From contig NZVW01000011.1 in the NCBI GenBank assembly GCA_002697475.1, forward strand, positions 1 through 10,025: 10,025 nucleotides of DNA, written 5' to 3'. Numbering within the stretch: the stretch's first letter is position 1; every line of letters starts with the position of its first letter. Below, piece after piece: positions 1 to 7,840 of this stretch. The notes under the pieces are model-generated. The model made no database searches and was not told where the DNA came from. It saw nothing but the letters and a program-made list of their open reading frames with translations. The position numbers and the translations under genes were made by a program. The stretch is from Aquimarina sp. (GTDB taxonomy: Bacteria > Bacteroidota > Bacteroidia > Flavobacteriales > Flavobacteriaceae).

Positions 1-1
1 A

Positions 2-142
2 ATTATTCATAATTTTACTATAGTTAAATTTAACACCCTAAAAAGGGAGATTGATATTAGTACGTCTACTCATGAATTAATGGATCTCTTGGATGATCTC
101 TATAATAAGGGTAAATCAGATGATCTATTATTCTTAAAATAG
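2..142 (+). CDS. C-terminal end of an unidentified upstream protein (partial)
   Basis: An open frame runs from the window edge to a TAG at 140-142 and gives 46 residues ending in GKSDDLLFLK. The visible tail is acidic and leucine-rich (ELMDLLDDLY) and looks like a short C-terminal helix; there is no membrane segment. I do not recognise the family. The case for coding is modest: a 46-codon stop-free stretch is not common in DNA this AT-rich, the strand matches all downstream genes, and the stop lies 53 bp before the next start, as expected inside an operon. By position it may be another polysaccharide gene such as a glycosyltransferase, but nothing in the sequence proves that. Confidence 0.55.
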   Translation: MIHNFTIVKFNTLKREIDISTSTHELMDLLDDLYNKGKSDDLLFLK

Positions 143-195
143 AGCAGTAAATAATCAAATTAAAAAGTAAAGGTCAGACAAAGAAGAATGTACAG

Positions 196-1455
196 TTGAA
201 AAGCAAAAATGTAATATTTAATATAGGGGTTCTTTTATTCATAACATTTTGTGTCCAATTTACGGATCTCAAAATTGGCTATGTTAAAATTGCAGAACTA
301 CTCCTATTAGCAATAACTCCTTTAGTTTTTTTATGGAGATTGAATAAATACATCATTTATTTATTTGTTTTCTTTAGTCTGATGGCTTTGATTTCCTTAG
401 TTACAACCTATGGTTTAGAGTTTAATTACACGGTCCCTTCGTTTTTTAAGAGACCTTATTGGATAACCTTAAGTCGTTATCTGGAAATTGTTACTTGCTT
501 GATTTTATGTAATATATGCTATCTGTATTTTAGGTCTTTGAAAAAAACACGTGAGTTTGAATATTATATAAATCTTTTCATAGATATCAATCTTGCTATC
601 ACCTTAATTTTCGTTCTTGTTTATGTATTAGTCATTTTCGGAATTATTTCAATGAATGATACCAGGTTGGTGTATAGTTATGCGACTCGCTTAAGGGGTT
701 ATTATGCAGAAGGAGGACCACTGGGTTTAATGCTGAGCTTTTTCTTTATTCTATGTAGATGGATTCCAAACATTTCTAAACGAATTGTAGTAAGAGTTTT
801 TTTGTTTATTGTGATTACTTTCATGGCACAATCCAAAGCAGGAATTTTTGGTTGTCTGGTTTGGTTGGCAATTGAAAATTTTCGGTTTGCAGTCTACAAA
901 TTGAAGCGCTTTCTTTTACCCTTAATTGCTATTGCTTCTATTGTATTTATTTACCTGTTCATAAACATCAACAAGATGTATGTTGACGAATTTGAGAGGG
1001 TAAGGCGTGCAGTTCTGGAAAGACCTAGAGATCGAAATTTAATTTTAGGTAGGGTATCCGGCTTTTTTATAGCACCAAAGATGATAATGGAAAATCCTAT
1101 TTTAGGAATTGGCACAGGTAATTATCCATTGTTACGTAATAATAAGGAATATCGAGGTTTTTTTCCTTTACCACCGGAAGATATTCGAAATATTGATGCT
1201 CATGGATATGGTGGTATAATCGATATTCTAGTGGATAATGGTTTAATGGGCCTTACACTGTTTTTTTTGATAATGGGAGTTATATTTCTCAAAGTTAGAA
1301 ACGTCAGGGGAAGCCCGGAATTATTATTGGGATTTATAGTTTTATTTTTATTTGGGGTTCAGATTCATTTTATGTATCCTTGGGTATTATTAGCCCTTGT
1401 TTTATCAAGTACAAGTTATGACGAAGTTGGTAGCGGATCTCAGATTGATTCATAA
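196..1455 (+). CDS. O-antigen polymerase/ligase-like membrane protein (Wzy/WaaL type), first copy
   Basis: This is a 419-residue polytopic inner-membrane protein with roughly ten hydrophobic segments. A large hydrophilic loop at about residues 260-345 lies before the last helices, the layout of the Wzy_C (O-antigen ligase) family. In the loop are a GRVSGF stretch, then ENPILGIGTGNYP, then DAHG with His336 followed by VDNGLMGL; this resembles the family pattern in which a conserved His precedes an L-x-x-x-G-x-x-G-L helix. In Wzy-dependent pathways such proteins polymerise lipid-linked repeat units in the periplasm; WaaL relatives ligate chains to lipid A core. Sequence alone cannot separate the two. 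TTG at 196 is the first possible start after an in-frame stop at 148-150, and the next in-frame ATG would remove the first helices, so TTG is preferred. The 3' end overlaps the next gene by 38 bp. Confidence 0.85.
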   Translation: MKSKNVIFNIGVLLFITFCVQFTDLKIGYVKIAELLLLAITPLVFLWRLNKYIIYLFVFFSLMALISLVTTYGLEFNYTVPSFFKRPYWITLSRYLEIVTCLILCNICYLYFRSLKKTREFEYYINLFIDINLAITLIFVLVYVLVIFGIISMNDTRLVYSYATRLRGYYAEGGPLGLMLSFFFILCRWIPNISKRIVVRVFLFIVITFMAQSKAGIFGCLVWLAIENFRFAVYKLKRFLLPLIAIASIVFIYLFININKMYVDEFERVRRAVLERPRDRNLILGRVSGFFIAPKMIMENPILGIGTGNYPLLRNNKEYRGFFPLPPEDIRNIDAHGYGGIIDILVDNGLMGLTLFFLIMGVIFLKVRNVRGSPELLLGFIVLFLFGVQIHFMYPWVLLALVLSSTSYDEVGSGSQIDS

Positions 1456-2506
1456 TTCTGGTATTGGAACCTATATCAAGAATATCTTTCCTTATATTCT
1501 TGACAGATTTTCGGATGTCAGTGTCTTAGGAGATCCTGATGAGTTATCTGACTTTGTGTGGTATAAAAGGGTTAAAGTGATCACTTTCAAAAGTGATATA
1601 TATTCTATTAAGGAACAGTTTTTATTTCCTTTTAAAGTGTCTAAGTGTGACATGTTTTGGTCACCTCATTTCAATACACCTATTTTTCCAATTAGAGCCA
1701 AGAGAAGAGTAGCAACTATTCACGATATAAACCATATTGCCAATCCTCAGTACTTTTCTTTTTTTAAAAGGCTTTGGGCAAAAATACTTTACAAAAATAC
1801 GCTTGAGCGAAGCGACCAAATCATAACCGTTTCTGAGTTTTCTAAGTCAGAAATCATAAAGTATTTTAAAGTCTCTCCAAAGAAGATTAGTGTAATAAGA
1901 AGTGGTGTTAATCAAATGTTTTTAGAGCATGAAAATGACGTGCAAAGTATTCCTCTACCAATCAGATATATCCTCTTTGTAGGTAATATTAAACCTCATA
2001 AAAACCTAATAACACTGTTAAAGGCATACTTTCATCTAAAGGATAATATAAAGAGTGAATATAAAGTCGTGATTTTAGGAAAAAAAGACGGGTTTATTAC
2101 AGGTGATGAAGAAGTGTTCGATTTTATAGAAAACAACCACTTAACCAACAGAATTCATTTCACAGGTGAAATTGAGGATAAGCTTGTACCCTATATCTAT
2201 ATAAACGCTAGTTTGTTTGTGTTTCCTTCATTGTACGAAGGTTTTGGTCTTCCAATCCTTGAAGCATTGGCTAGTGGTGTTCCTACACTCAGTTCAAATA
2301 AGACCAGCTTACCGGAAGTAGGTGGAGACGCCGTTATTTATTTTGACCCTACTAATTATAAGGAGTTAAGGGATATGATTCACAAACTTCTTAATGATGA
2401 AAGCCTTAGAAGGAAATTGATCAATAAAGGTTATGAGCAAATTAAGTGCTTTAGCTGGAAAAAAGCAGCTGATGAACATTATACTATTTTAAATTCAGAG
2501 GATTGA
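1418..2506 (+). CDS. GT4-family glycosyltransferase (MtfB-like)
   Basis: A 362-residue GT-B fold glycosyltransferase predicted to add a sugar to the lipid-linked repeat unit on the cytoplasmic face of the membrane. The N-terminal domain opens with KLVADLRLIHNSGIGTYIKN, typical of the GT4 group that includes mannosyltransferase MtfB. The C-terminal domain opens with FVGNIKPHKNLITLL and continues with FTGEIEDKLVPYIY and FPSLYEGFGLPILEAL. Glu274 and Glu282 form the E-x7-E motif that contacts the nucleotide sugar. The sequence ends in the usual NDESLRRKL and FSWKKAADEHY segments. ATG at 1418 is chosen over TTG at 1397 because it places the first beta strand immediately after the start, as in relatives. 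The gene overlaps its upstream neighbour by 38 bp and its stop overlaps the next start, so translation is probably coupled. Donor and acceptor sugars cannot be read from the sequence. Confidence 0.92.
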   Translation: MTKLVADLRLIHNSGIGTYIKNIFPYILDRFSDVSVLGDPDELSDFVWYKRVKVITFKSDIYSIKEQFLFPFKVSKCDMFWSPHFNTPIFPIRAKRRVATIHDINHIANPQYFSFFKRLWAKILYKNTLERSDQIITVSEFSKSEIIKYFKVSPKKISVIRSGVNQMFLEHENDVQSIPLPIRYILFVGNIKPHKNLITLLKAYFHLKDNIKSEYKVVILGKKDGFITGDEEVFDFIENNHLTNRIHFTGEIEDKLVPYIYINASLFVFPSLYEGFGLPILEALASGVPTLSSNKTSLPEVGGDAVIYFDPTNYKELRDMIHKLLNDESLRRKLINKGYEQIKCFSWKKAADEHYTILNSED

Positions 2507-3756
2507 AAATCATATTTCTAAAATATTTTGATCGATTATTCCTTTATTTAGTTTGTGTGTTAGCCTCTTTTCCGATATTACCTAGAGGTATACAAACAGT
2601 TATTGTGATTTCGATTGCAGCTGTAAGTCTGATTCACTTTATAGTAGTGGGTAGAAAAGCTTGGAATCGACATAAGATGATAGTATTATTATCCACGAGT
2701 TCCTTATGTATTATCTACATTTTTAGTTTAATATGGGTAGATGATTTTAAATTAGCCTCTAAGTTCATAGTACGATCGTTACCTCTTTTATTACTTTCAT
2801 TTGCATTTTTAAATTATGGCAAGTTTTCGTTAAGTAACTTAAAATTAATTTTTAAACTTTTTATTACTACTCTACTACTATCTTTATCTTTTCTTCATAT
2901 TTATTTTATTGAGGATATAATAAACCCGGAATGTACTCCTTGGATGATAAGAAATGAGATAGAGTTGTTTACTAAAATACATGGTACTTATTTATCGATG
3001 TGGATAGGTATGGGGATATTATTATTACTATGGTTCTTTGCCAAATCAAAGAAAAGGCTATTAATATCCCTAGTAATTGCTATAGTATTGATGTATTTCT
3101 TATACTGGCAGTTTTTATTAGGTGCAAGGATGCCATTTTTTGCAACTATTATAGCTGTTTTTTATTGTATTACACTATTACTTAGAATACCTCTTAAAAT
3201 TGTGCTGGGATTTGCCTTTCTCGGGTCAATTTTATTCGCTTTTATCTTTCAAGATAAAATACAATCCAAAGTTGAAGAACTTCAGAATTATGAAAATGCT
3301 ATACCGGAAGGAAAATATGAGATTACCAATATACTTATATCAAATGAAAATGTAAGAAGCGTAATTTACCATTGTGCATTACAAAAAATTAAAGAAAGAC
3401 CAATACTTGGATATGGAATTGGTCAGGACAATATTGAGCTACAAAAATGTTACGACTCTGAATTTGGTCATACAGATTTATTTAAGGTTTTTAGCTTTAA
3501 TTCTCACAGTCAATATTTACAATTACTTTTATCTTCGGGTTTTCTTGGACTAATTTTATTTTTGATTTCCATGGGTATATGGATAAAGAAATCGTCAGAA
3601 GGCACAGAGCTCTATTTGCCTTTTTTGATTTTAGCGCTCTTATGCTTTATGTTTGAAAACATTTTGAATAGACATGATGGTATTATTTTCTTTAGTTTTT
3701 TCAATTCCATTTTATTGCTATCCGGATTAAAATCTAATGTACATACCAATAAATAG
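2503..3756 (+). CDS. O-antigen polymerase/ligase-like membrane protein (Wzy/WaaL type), second copy
   Basis: A 417-residue polytopic membrane protein with about ten hydrophobic segments, very rich in Ile, Leu and Phe. Its large hydrophilic loop (about residues 245-335) contains KERPILGYGIGQDN followed by NSHSQYLQLLLSSGFLGL. The His335 motif is a good match to the Wzy_C pattern N-x-H-N-x-x-L-x-x-x-x-x-G-x-x-G-L, although Ser stands where many members have Glu before the Gly. The family polymerises or ligates undecaprenyl-linked glycans on the periplasmic side. The start is TTG at 2503: the last two bases plus the next base form the TGA stop of the glycosyltransferase (TTGA overlap), implying translational coupling. 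It differs strongly from the first copy at 196-1455 outside the loop motifs, so the two look like separate functions rather than a recent duplication. The division of labour is unknown. Confidence 0.87.
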   Translation: MKIIFLKYFDRLFLYLVCVLASFPILPRGIQTVIVISIAAVSLIHFIVVGRKAWNRHKMIVLLSTSSLCIIYIFSLIWVDDFKLASKFIVRSLPLLLLSFAFLNYGKFSLSNLKLIFKLFITTLLLSLSFLHIYFIEDIINPECTPWMIRNEIELFTKIHGTYLSMWIGMGILLLLWFFAKSKKRLLISLVIAIVLMYFLYWQFLLGARMPFFATIIAVFYCITLLLRIPLKIVLGFAFLGSILFAFIFQDKIQSKVEELQNYENAIPEGKYEITNILISNENVRSVIYHCALQKIKERPILGYGIGQDNIELQKCYDSEFGHTDLFKVFSFNSHSQYLQLLLSSGFLGLILFLISMGIWIKKSSEGTELYLPFLILALLCFMFENILNRHDGIIFFSFFNSILLLSGLKSNVHTNK

Positions 3757-3801
3757 ATGATAATTAGGTTTTAAAATTAAAAACAAGGTATTTTTACACT
3801 T

Positions 3802-3809
3802 TATCTTTA
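3802..3809 (+). promoter_or_regulatory. Weak candidate -7 element (TATCTTTA) before the WbaZ-like gene
   Basis: The 67-bp gap between 3756 and 3824 holds TATCTTTA, one base away from the Bacteroidota -7 consensus TAnnTTTG. It would give a very short leader before the ATG at 3824. No convincing -33 TTTG is seen at the expected distance, so this is a weak call. No terminator-like GC stem with a T tract is present in the gap, and read-through from the upstream block is equally likely. Confidence 0.15.
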
Positions 3810-3823
3810 ATAATAAAGCATAT

Positions 3824-4990
3824 ATGTTAGGCTCGGTTAAAAAAGCTCTAATACACGATTGGTATACACAATATAGAGGAGGAGAAAGATGCGTTGAAGC
3901 AATCACAGGGATATGGAAAACATTTGACCACTACACATTAGTAAATACGTTAAATGAACAGGAGAGCAAAGAGGTTTTTAAAGGGCATATGCCAACAACT
4001 TCATTTATAGAAAAGTTACCTTTTGGAAAAAGGAAGTATAGAAATTATTTACCTCTATTTCCTTTGGCAATAGAACAATTTGATCTAAATGAATATGAGG
4101 TTATAATATCTTCATCATCTTGTGTAGCAAAGGGAGTTTTAACCAGGGCAGATCAATTACACATAAGCTATGTGCATTCCCCGGTTAGGTATGCCTGGGA
4201 TTTATATCATCAATATTTACATGAAAGTGGACTAGATAAAGGTTTTAAGGGTATGATTGCCAAATATTTTTTGTACAAACTTAGAATTTGGGACTTTATA
4301 ACCGCTAACAGACCTGATTTTTATATTGCTAATTCAAAATATGTAGCCAATAGAATTAAAAAGATATATAACAAGGAAGCAAAGGTAATTTATCCTCCTG
4401 TAGATGTTTCTAAGTTTCAGATTTCAAATATAAGAGAGGACTATTATGTTACCTGCTCTTCATTAGTTGCCTATAAAAAAATCGATTTGATCGTAAAAGT
4501 TTTCAATATTTTTAAAAAGAAACTGGTAATTATTGGTGATGGACCAGAGTATAAAAAGATAAAGAGAATTTCCGGTCCTAATGTGCAATTATTAGGATTT
4601 TTAGATGGGGATAAGAAAAGGGAGGTATTGCAAAAGGCAAAGGCCTTTGTCTTTGCTGCAGACGAGGACTTTGGGATAGCTCCTGTAGAAGCTCAGGCCT
4701 GTGGTATACCGGTAATCGCATTCGCTAAAGGTGGTGCATTAGAAACCATAAAAGGTATTTACGTTGGAAGAGATGATTTTGAAGAAAAAACTGGTGTGTA
4801 TTTTGAGAAACAAACAGAAATTTCGATCATTAGAGCATTAGAATTTTTTGAAAAGCACGAAACTAAATTTAATAGTAATAGTATCCGAAAGCACGCAGAG
4901 CGTTTTAGTAAAGAAAGGTTTCAAGAAGAATTTAGAGAAACAGTTGAAGAATTATATAGTAATTGGAAAAAAGATAAAGAGATTATATAG
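3824..4990 (+). CDS. GT4-family glycosyltransferase, WbaZ-like
   Basis: A 388-residue GT-B glycosyltransferase. The N-terminal half has the signature run of the WbaZ-like GT4 subgroup: ALIHDWYTQYRGGERCVE, then TSFIEKLPFGKRKYRNYLPL, PLAIEQFDL, ISSSSCVAKGV, and HISYVHSPVRYAWDLYHQYL. The C-terminal half has AKVIYPPVDVSKF, the sugar-nucleotide region LVIIGDGPEYKKI, and ADEDFGIAPVEAQACGIPVIA. Glu281 and Glu289 form the E-x7-E motif. WbaZ itself is a Salmonella O-antigen mannosyltransferase, but close relatives in other polysaccharide loci differ in donor, so mannose is only a suggestion. The enzyme is cytoplasmic or membrane-associated and extends the undecaprenyl-linked repeat unit. Gaps of 67 bp on either side set it slightly apart from the overlapping upstream block and from the sugar-1-phosphate transferase downstream. 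The ATG at 3824 fits the family N-terminus. Confidence 0.93.
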   Translation: MLGSVKKALIHDWYTQYRGGERCVEAITGIWKTFDHYTLVNTLNEQESKEVFKGHMPTTSFIEKLPFGKRKYRNYLPLFPLAIEQFDLNEYEVIISSSSCVAKGVLTRADQLHISYVHSPVRYAWDLYHQYLHESGLDKGFKGMIAKYFLYKLRIWDFITANRPDFYIANSKYVANRIKKIYNKEAKVIYPPVDVSKFQISNIREDYYVTCSSLVAYKKIDLIVKVFNIFKKKLVIIGDGPEYKKIKRISGPNVQLLGFLDGDKKREVLQKAKAFVFAADEDFGIAPVEAQACGIPVIAFAKGGALETIKGIYVGRDDFEEKTGVYFEKQTEISIIRALEFFEKHETKFNSNSIRKHAERFSKERFQEEFRETVEELYSNWKKDKEII

Positions 4991-5008
4991 ATTCTTTTTC
5001 TATTTGGC

Positions 5009-5016
5009 TAGATTTG
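5009..5016 (+). promoter_or_regulatory. Candidate Bacteroidota promoter -7 element (TAGATTTG) before the 5058 transferase
   Basis: TAGATTTG is an exact match to the TAnnTTTG -7 element of Bacteroidota primary sigma-factor promoters. It lies 41 bp before the ATG at 5058 in an otherwise featureless 67-bp gap. A clear TTTG at the -33 position is not visible, so only half of the promoter is supported. If real, it would give the sugar-1-phosphate transferase, ugd and the decarboxylase their own transcript start. Confidence 0.3.
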
Positions 5017-5019
5017 CAT

Positions 5020-5035
5020 GTTAACACTTCTTAAC
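5020..5035 (+). repeat. Short inverted repeat GTTAA-N6-TTAAC
   Basis: GTTAA at 5020-5024 and TTAAC at 5031-5035 are perfect reverse complements separated by six bases. The repeat sits just downstream of the candidate -7 element and 22 bp before the ATG at 5058. It would fall in the early leader or over the transcription start, where an operator could act. The arms are only five bases and AT-rich, so chance is a real possibility; it is too weak for a terminator. Confidence 0.2.
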
Positions 5036-5057
5036 AAAAAAAGTTATTGCTTCTACA

Positions 5058-6401
5058 ATGAAATACAAAGGATATTCAAGATTTATCAGGCCATTATTAT
5101 ATGGTATAGATTTATTGATAGTATCCTTACTAACAGTGTTTTTGCTTTCAAAAAACCCCGTTGATGTATTGTTCGTTATTTTATTTTGGATACTGCTTTC
5201 AGTAGCAATATCCGCCTATGCAGTATATCGATTTACCAAAATAGTTAGTATCATATCTCTTTTTGTAAAACAAACAATTTTGATGGGATTGATGGTGTTT
5301 TCATATTTCTACATTAAAGAAAACTTCATTCCTGCAGCAAATATTTTGCGCTTTTTTACCTCTTTACTTTTTATAGTAACGATCTGGAGAATTTTTCTCT
5401 TTGAAGTCTTTAAACGATATCGAATAATTACAGGAAGTAATAATGTATATGTAATAATTGTTGGCGTAAATGATTCCACAAAAAGGCTGGCTTATTTTTT
5501 TAATAATTCACCTGAGTACGGTTATAGGTTTCAAGGATTTTTTGGAGATACAAATATTGAAGATAATACAGGAACAATAGAAGAAGCATATCAATATGTA
5601 ATGAATAATAATATTGATGAAGTGTACTGTTCAATAAAAGAACTGTCAAATAGCCAGATAAAAAAATTAACTGAGTTCTGCCAAACGAATCGAAAGATCA
5701 TAAGATTTATTGCAGATGACAAGGAGCTTTTTTCTAAAAACTTAAAGCTTGACTATTATCATCTTACACCAGTAATTTCTTTAGCTAAAGTACCTCTGGA
5801 TAATCCATTGAATTATTGGATTAAAAGATCTTTTGATATTATATTTTCAGTGGTTGTCATATTATTTGTTTTATCGTGGATGACACCAATAATTGCATTG
5901 TTTATTAAGTTAGAGAGTCGAGGTCCTGTTTTTTTTAAGCAGTATAGATATGGCTTGGATTTTAAACTATTCTTATGTTATAAGTTTAGGTCTATGGCCA
6001 TAAATAATCAATCTGACACATTACAAGCATCAAAAAATGATGCACGAGTAACAAAAATGGGTAAGTTTTTAAGGAGAACAAGCTTAGACGAGCTCCCTCA
6101 GTTTTTTAATGTGTTATTTGGAGAAATGTCTGTGGTTGGTCCAAGACCTCTATTGATGAGTCATACGGAAGCTTATAAGGGTAAGATTAAGAGATTTATG
6201 ATAAGACATAACGTTAAACCGGGTATTACCGGCTTGGCTCAGGTTAGTGGTTATCGAGGAAATATTGGTAAGGATTCAGATATGTATAATCGTGTAAGAT
6301 ATGATATATTTTATGTTGAAAACTGGTCAATACTTTGGGATATAAATATAATTTCGAAAACCATTATTAATGTGTTTAAAGGTGAAGAAAAAGCTTATTG
6401 A
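5058..6401 (+). CDS. Undecaprenyl-phosphate sugar-1-phosphate transferase (WcaJ/WbaP type), first copy
   Basis: A 447-residue polyisoprenyl-phosphate hexose-1-phosphate transferase that starts the repeat unit by moving a sugar phosphate from a UDP-sugar to undecaprenyl phosphate. Four N-terminal hydrophobic segments (about residues 13-118) are followed by a Rossmann-like CoA_binding_3 domain (about 128-225, beginning VIIVGVNDSTKR). The bacterial sugar transferase domain starts at KRSFD (256-260) with its re-entrant helix VILFVLSW. It then shows CYKFRSM, FLRRTSLDELPQFFNVL with the catalytic Asp344-Glu345 pair, VVGPRP (Pro362-Arg363-Pro364) and KPGITGLAQVSG (387-398). Length and order are normal for the large WcaJ-like class. 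Glucose is the commonest substrate of this class, but substrate cannot be read directly. The gene is followed after 34 bp by ugd, so they are probably co-transcribed. A paralog lies at 8828. Confidence 0.95.
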   Translation: MKYKGYSRFIRPLLYGIDLLIVSLLTVFLLSKNPVDVLFVILFWILLSVAISAYAVYRFTKIVSIISLFVKQTILMGLMVFSYFYIKENFIPAANILRFFTSLLFIVTIWRIFLFEVFKRYRIITGSNNVYVIIVGVNDSTKRLAYFFNNSPEYGYRFQGFFGDTNIEDNTGTIEEAYQYVMNNNIDEVYCSIKELSNSQIKKLTEFCQTNRKIIRFIADDKELFSKNLKLDYYHLTPVISLAKVPLDNPLNYWIKRSFDIIFSVVVILFVLSWMTPIIALFIKLESRGPVFFKQYRYGLDFKLFLCYKFRSMAINNQSDTLQASKNDARVTKMGKFLRRTSLDELPQFFNVLFGEMSVVGPRPLLMSHTEAYKGKIKRFMIRHNVKPGITGLAQVSGYRGNIGKDSDMYNRVRYDIFYVENWSILWDINIISKTIINVFKGEEKAY

Positions 6402-6435
6402 CATATTATAGTAATTTAGGTTAAAAGTATAATTA

Positions 6436-7749
6436 ATGAAGATATCGGTAGTAGGCACGGGTTATGTAGGATTAGTAACAGGTACGTGTTTAGCAGAAAC
6501 AGGAAATGAAGTCGTTTGTGTGGACATAGACGCTGATAAGGTGGCTAAAATGCGTAATGGTGAGGTTCCTATCTATGAGCCTCATTTAGATGTTTTGTTT
6601 GAAAGAAACATTGGAGCAGGTAGACTACAATTCTCTACTTCTTTAGAAGAAGGATTGAATCACGGAGATATTATTTTCTTGGCATTGCCAACACCAGAGG
6701 ATGAAGATGGTTCAGCGGATGTGTCGTATGTTTTAGGAGTTGCTGAGGACATAGGCAAAAGGATAACGGAATATAAAGTTATCGTGGATAAGAGTACTGT
6801 TCCTGTAGGTACATCAGAAAAAGTTAGAGAAGCAATTGCAGCCAATGCTAAATCGGATTTTGATGTAGTTTCCAATCCTGAGTTTTTGAGAGAAGGTTTT
6901 GCAGTGGATGATTTTCTGAAACCTGAGAGGATTGTGATTGGATCTTCTTCTCAAAGAGCTACTGAGTTAATGGAACGTTTGTATAAACCATTTGTCAGAT
7001 CAGGTAATCCTATAATAATTATGGATGAGAAGTCTGCTGAATTAACCAAGTATGCAGCAAATGCATTTTTAGCCACCAAGATTACTTTTATGAATGAGAT
7101 AGCAAATTACTGTGAGCGAGTAGGTGCAGATGTAGATATGGTAAGAAGAGGTATGGGTACGGACTCCAGAATAGGTAAGCGTTTTTTGTTTCCTGGAATT
7201 GGTTATGGAGGATCTTGTTTTCCTAAGGATGTCAAGGCACTATATAAGTCAGGTAGAGAAGAGGATTATGAGTTTAAGATTCTTGATGCGGTACTTGATG
7301 TTAATAAACGACAGAAAGTTGCCTTATTACCAAAGATTAAGAAGTTCTATGATAATGCATTAAGCGGTAAAACGTTTGCAGTATGGGGTTTAGCGTTTAA
7401 ACCTGAAACAGATGATATCAGAGAGGCTCCTGCACTGGATGTCATTGATGCACTTTTAAAAGAAGGTGCAAAGGTTCAAGCCTTTGATCCTGAGGCTATG
7501 GATAATGTAAAGAAGAAATACAGTGATCAGATTACATTTACAGACACGATGTATAAGGCGCTAGAAGGAGCAGATGGGTTGGTTATATGCACAGAGTGGA
7601 GTATCTTCAGGACCCCAAACTTTACAAAGATTAAGGAGTTACTTAAGGATAAGGTTATCTTTGATGGAAGAAACTTATATGATCTGATGGATATAGAGAG
7701 AGAAGGACTGACCTATTTTTCTATTGGACGAAAGGATGTACTGCTTTAA
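6436..7749 (+). CDS. ugd: UDP-glucose 6-dehydrogenase
   Basis: A 437-residue cytoplasmic enzyme that oxidises UDP-glucose to UDP-glucuronate with two NAD+. The N-terminal NAD-binding domain begins directly after the ATG with KISVVGTGYVGLVTGTC. Active-site features are all present: SNPEFLREG with Glu149, LTKYAANAFLATKI with Lys205 and Asn209, and GYGGSCFPKD with catalytic Cys261 and Asp265. The spacing of Lys205 to Cys261 equals that of human UGDH Lys220 to Cys276. The C-terminal UDP-binding domain shows WGLAFKPETDDIREAP and ends with VIFDGRNLYD. Length is typical for bacterial Ugd/TuaD proteins. Its product is the substrate of the decarboxylase at 7841, forming a two-step route to UDP-xylose. 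Its codons look visibly less AT-rich than those of the polymerase-like genes, as is common for conserved metabolic enzymes beside variable polymer genes. A related UDP-N-acetyl sugar dehydrogenase is less likely given these motifs. Confidence 0.96.
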   Translation: MKISVVGTGYVGLVTGTCLAETGNEVVCVDIDADKVAKMRNGEVPIYEPHLDVLFERNIGAGRLQFSTSLEEGLNHGDIIFLALPTPEDEDGSADVSYVLGVAEDIGKRITEYKVIVDKSTVPVGTSEKVREAIAANAKSDFDVVSNPEFLREGFAVDDFLKPERIVIGSSSQRATELMERLYKPFVRSGNPIIIMDEKSAELTKYAANAFLATKITFMNEIANYCERVGADVDMVRRGMGTDSRIGKRFLFPGIGYGGSCFPKDVKALYKSGREEDYEFKILDAVLDVNKRQKVALLPKIKKFYDNALSGKTFAVWGLAFKPETDDIREAPALDVIDALLKEGAKVQAFDPEAMDNVKKKYSDQITFTDTMYKALEGADGLVICTEWSIFRTPNFTKIKELLKDKVIFDGRNLYDLMDIEREGLTYFSIGRKDVLL

Positions 7750-7771
7750 AAGATATAGAAGAATATTACAA

Positions 7772-7779
7772 TAATTTTG
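7772..7779 (+). promoter_or_regulatory. Candidate promoter -7 element (TAATTTTG) before the UDP-xylose synthase gene
   Basis: TAATTTTG matches TAnnTTTG exactly and lies in the 91-bp gap between ugd and the decarboxylase, 61 bp before the ATG at 7841. A TTTA at 7745-7748, near the end of ugd, is roughly where a -33 TTTG would be expected, one base off consensus. This is the longest gene-free gap in the window, so an internal promoter for the decarboxylase and second transferase is plausible. No terminator-like hairpin is seen in the gap. Confidence 0.28.
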
Positions 7780-7840
7780 GGTAGAGTAAAATAATTAGTA
7801 ATGAGTCTTCAAGTGACATCTAAAACTATATTTTAAACAT

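Noticed and set aside
1397..1417. N-terminal extension of the GT4 gene from TTG at 1397
   Set aside because: The seven extra residues have no counterpart in the family, and ATG at 1418 puts the first beta strand at the usual place, so the shorter form is preferred.
3000..3185. A 61-codon open frame on the + strand inside the second polymerase-like gene
   Set aside because: It is fully contained in a well-supported membrane protein gene in another frame and shows no recognisable domain; it is an out-of-frame shadow.
3769..3782. AT-only palindrome TTTTAA-AA-TTAAAA after the second polymerase-like gene, considered as a terminator
   Set aside because: The stem has no G or C pairs, the loop is two bases and no T tract follows, so it would not form a stable terminator hairpin.
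6660..6875. A 71-codon open frame on the - strand inside ugd
   Set aside because: It lies opposite the conserved NAD-binding domain of ugd, has a low-complexity Ser/Thr-rich translation and no upstream signals; it is an antisense shadow.
7827..7834. TATATTTT just before the UDP-xylose synthase ATG, considered as a -7 element
   Set aside because: It ends six bases before the start codon and misses the final G of the consensus; the exact match at 7772-7779 is a better candidate.
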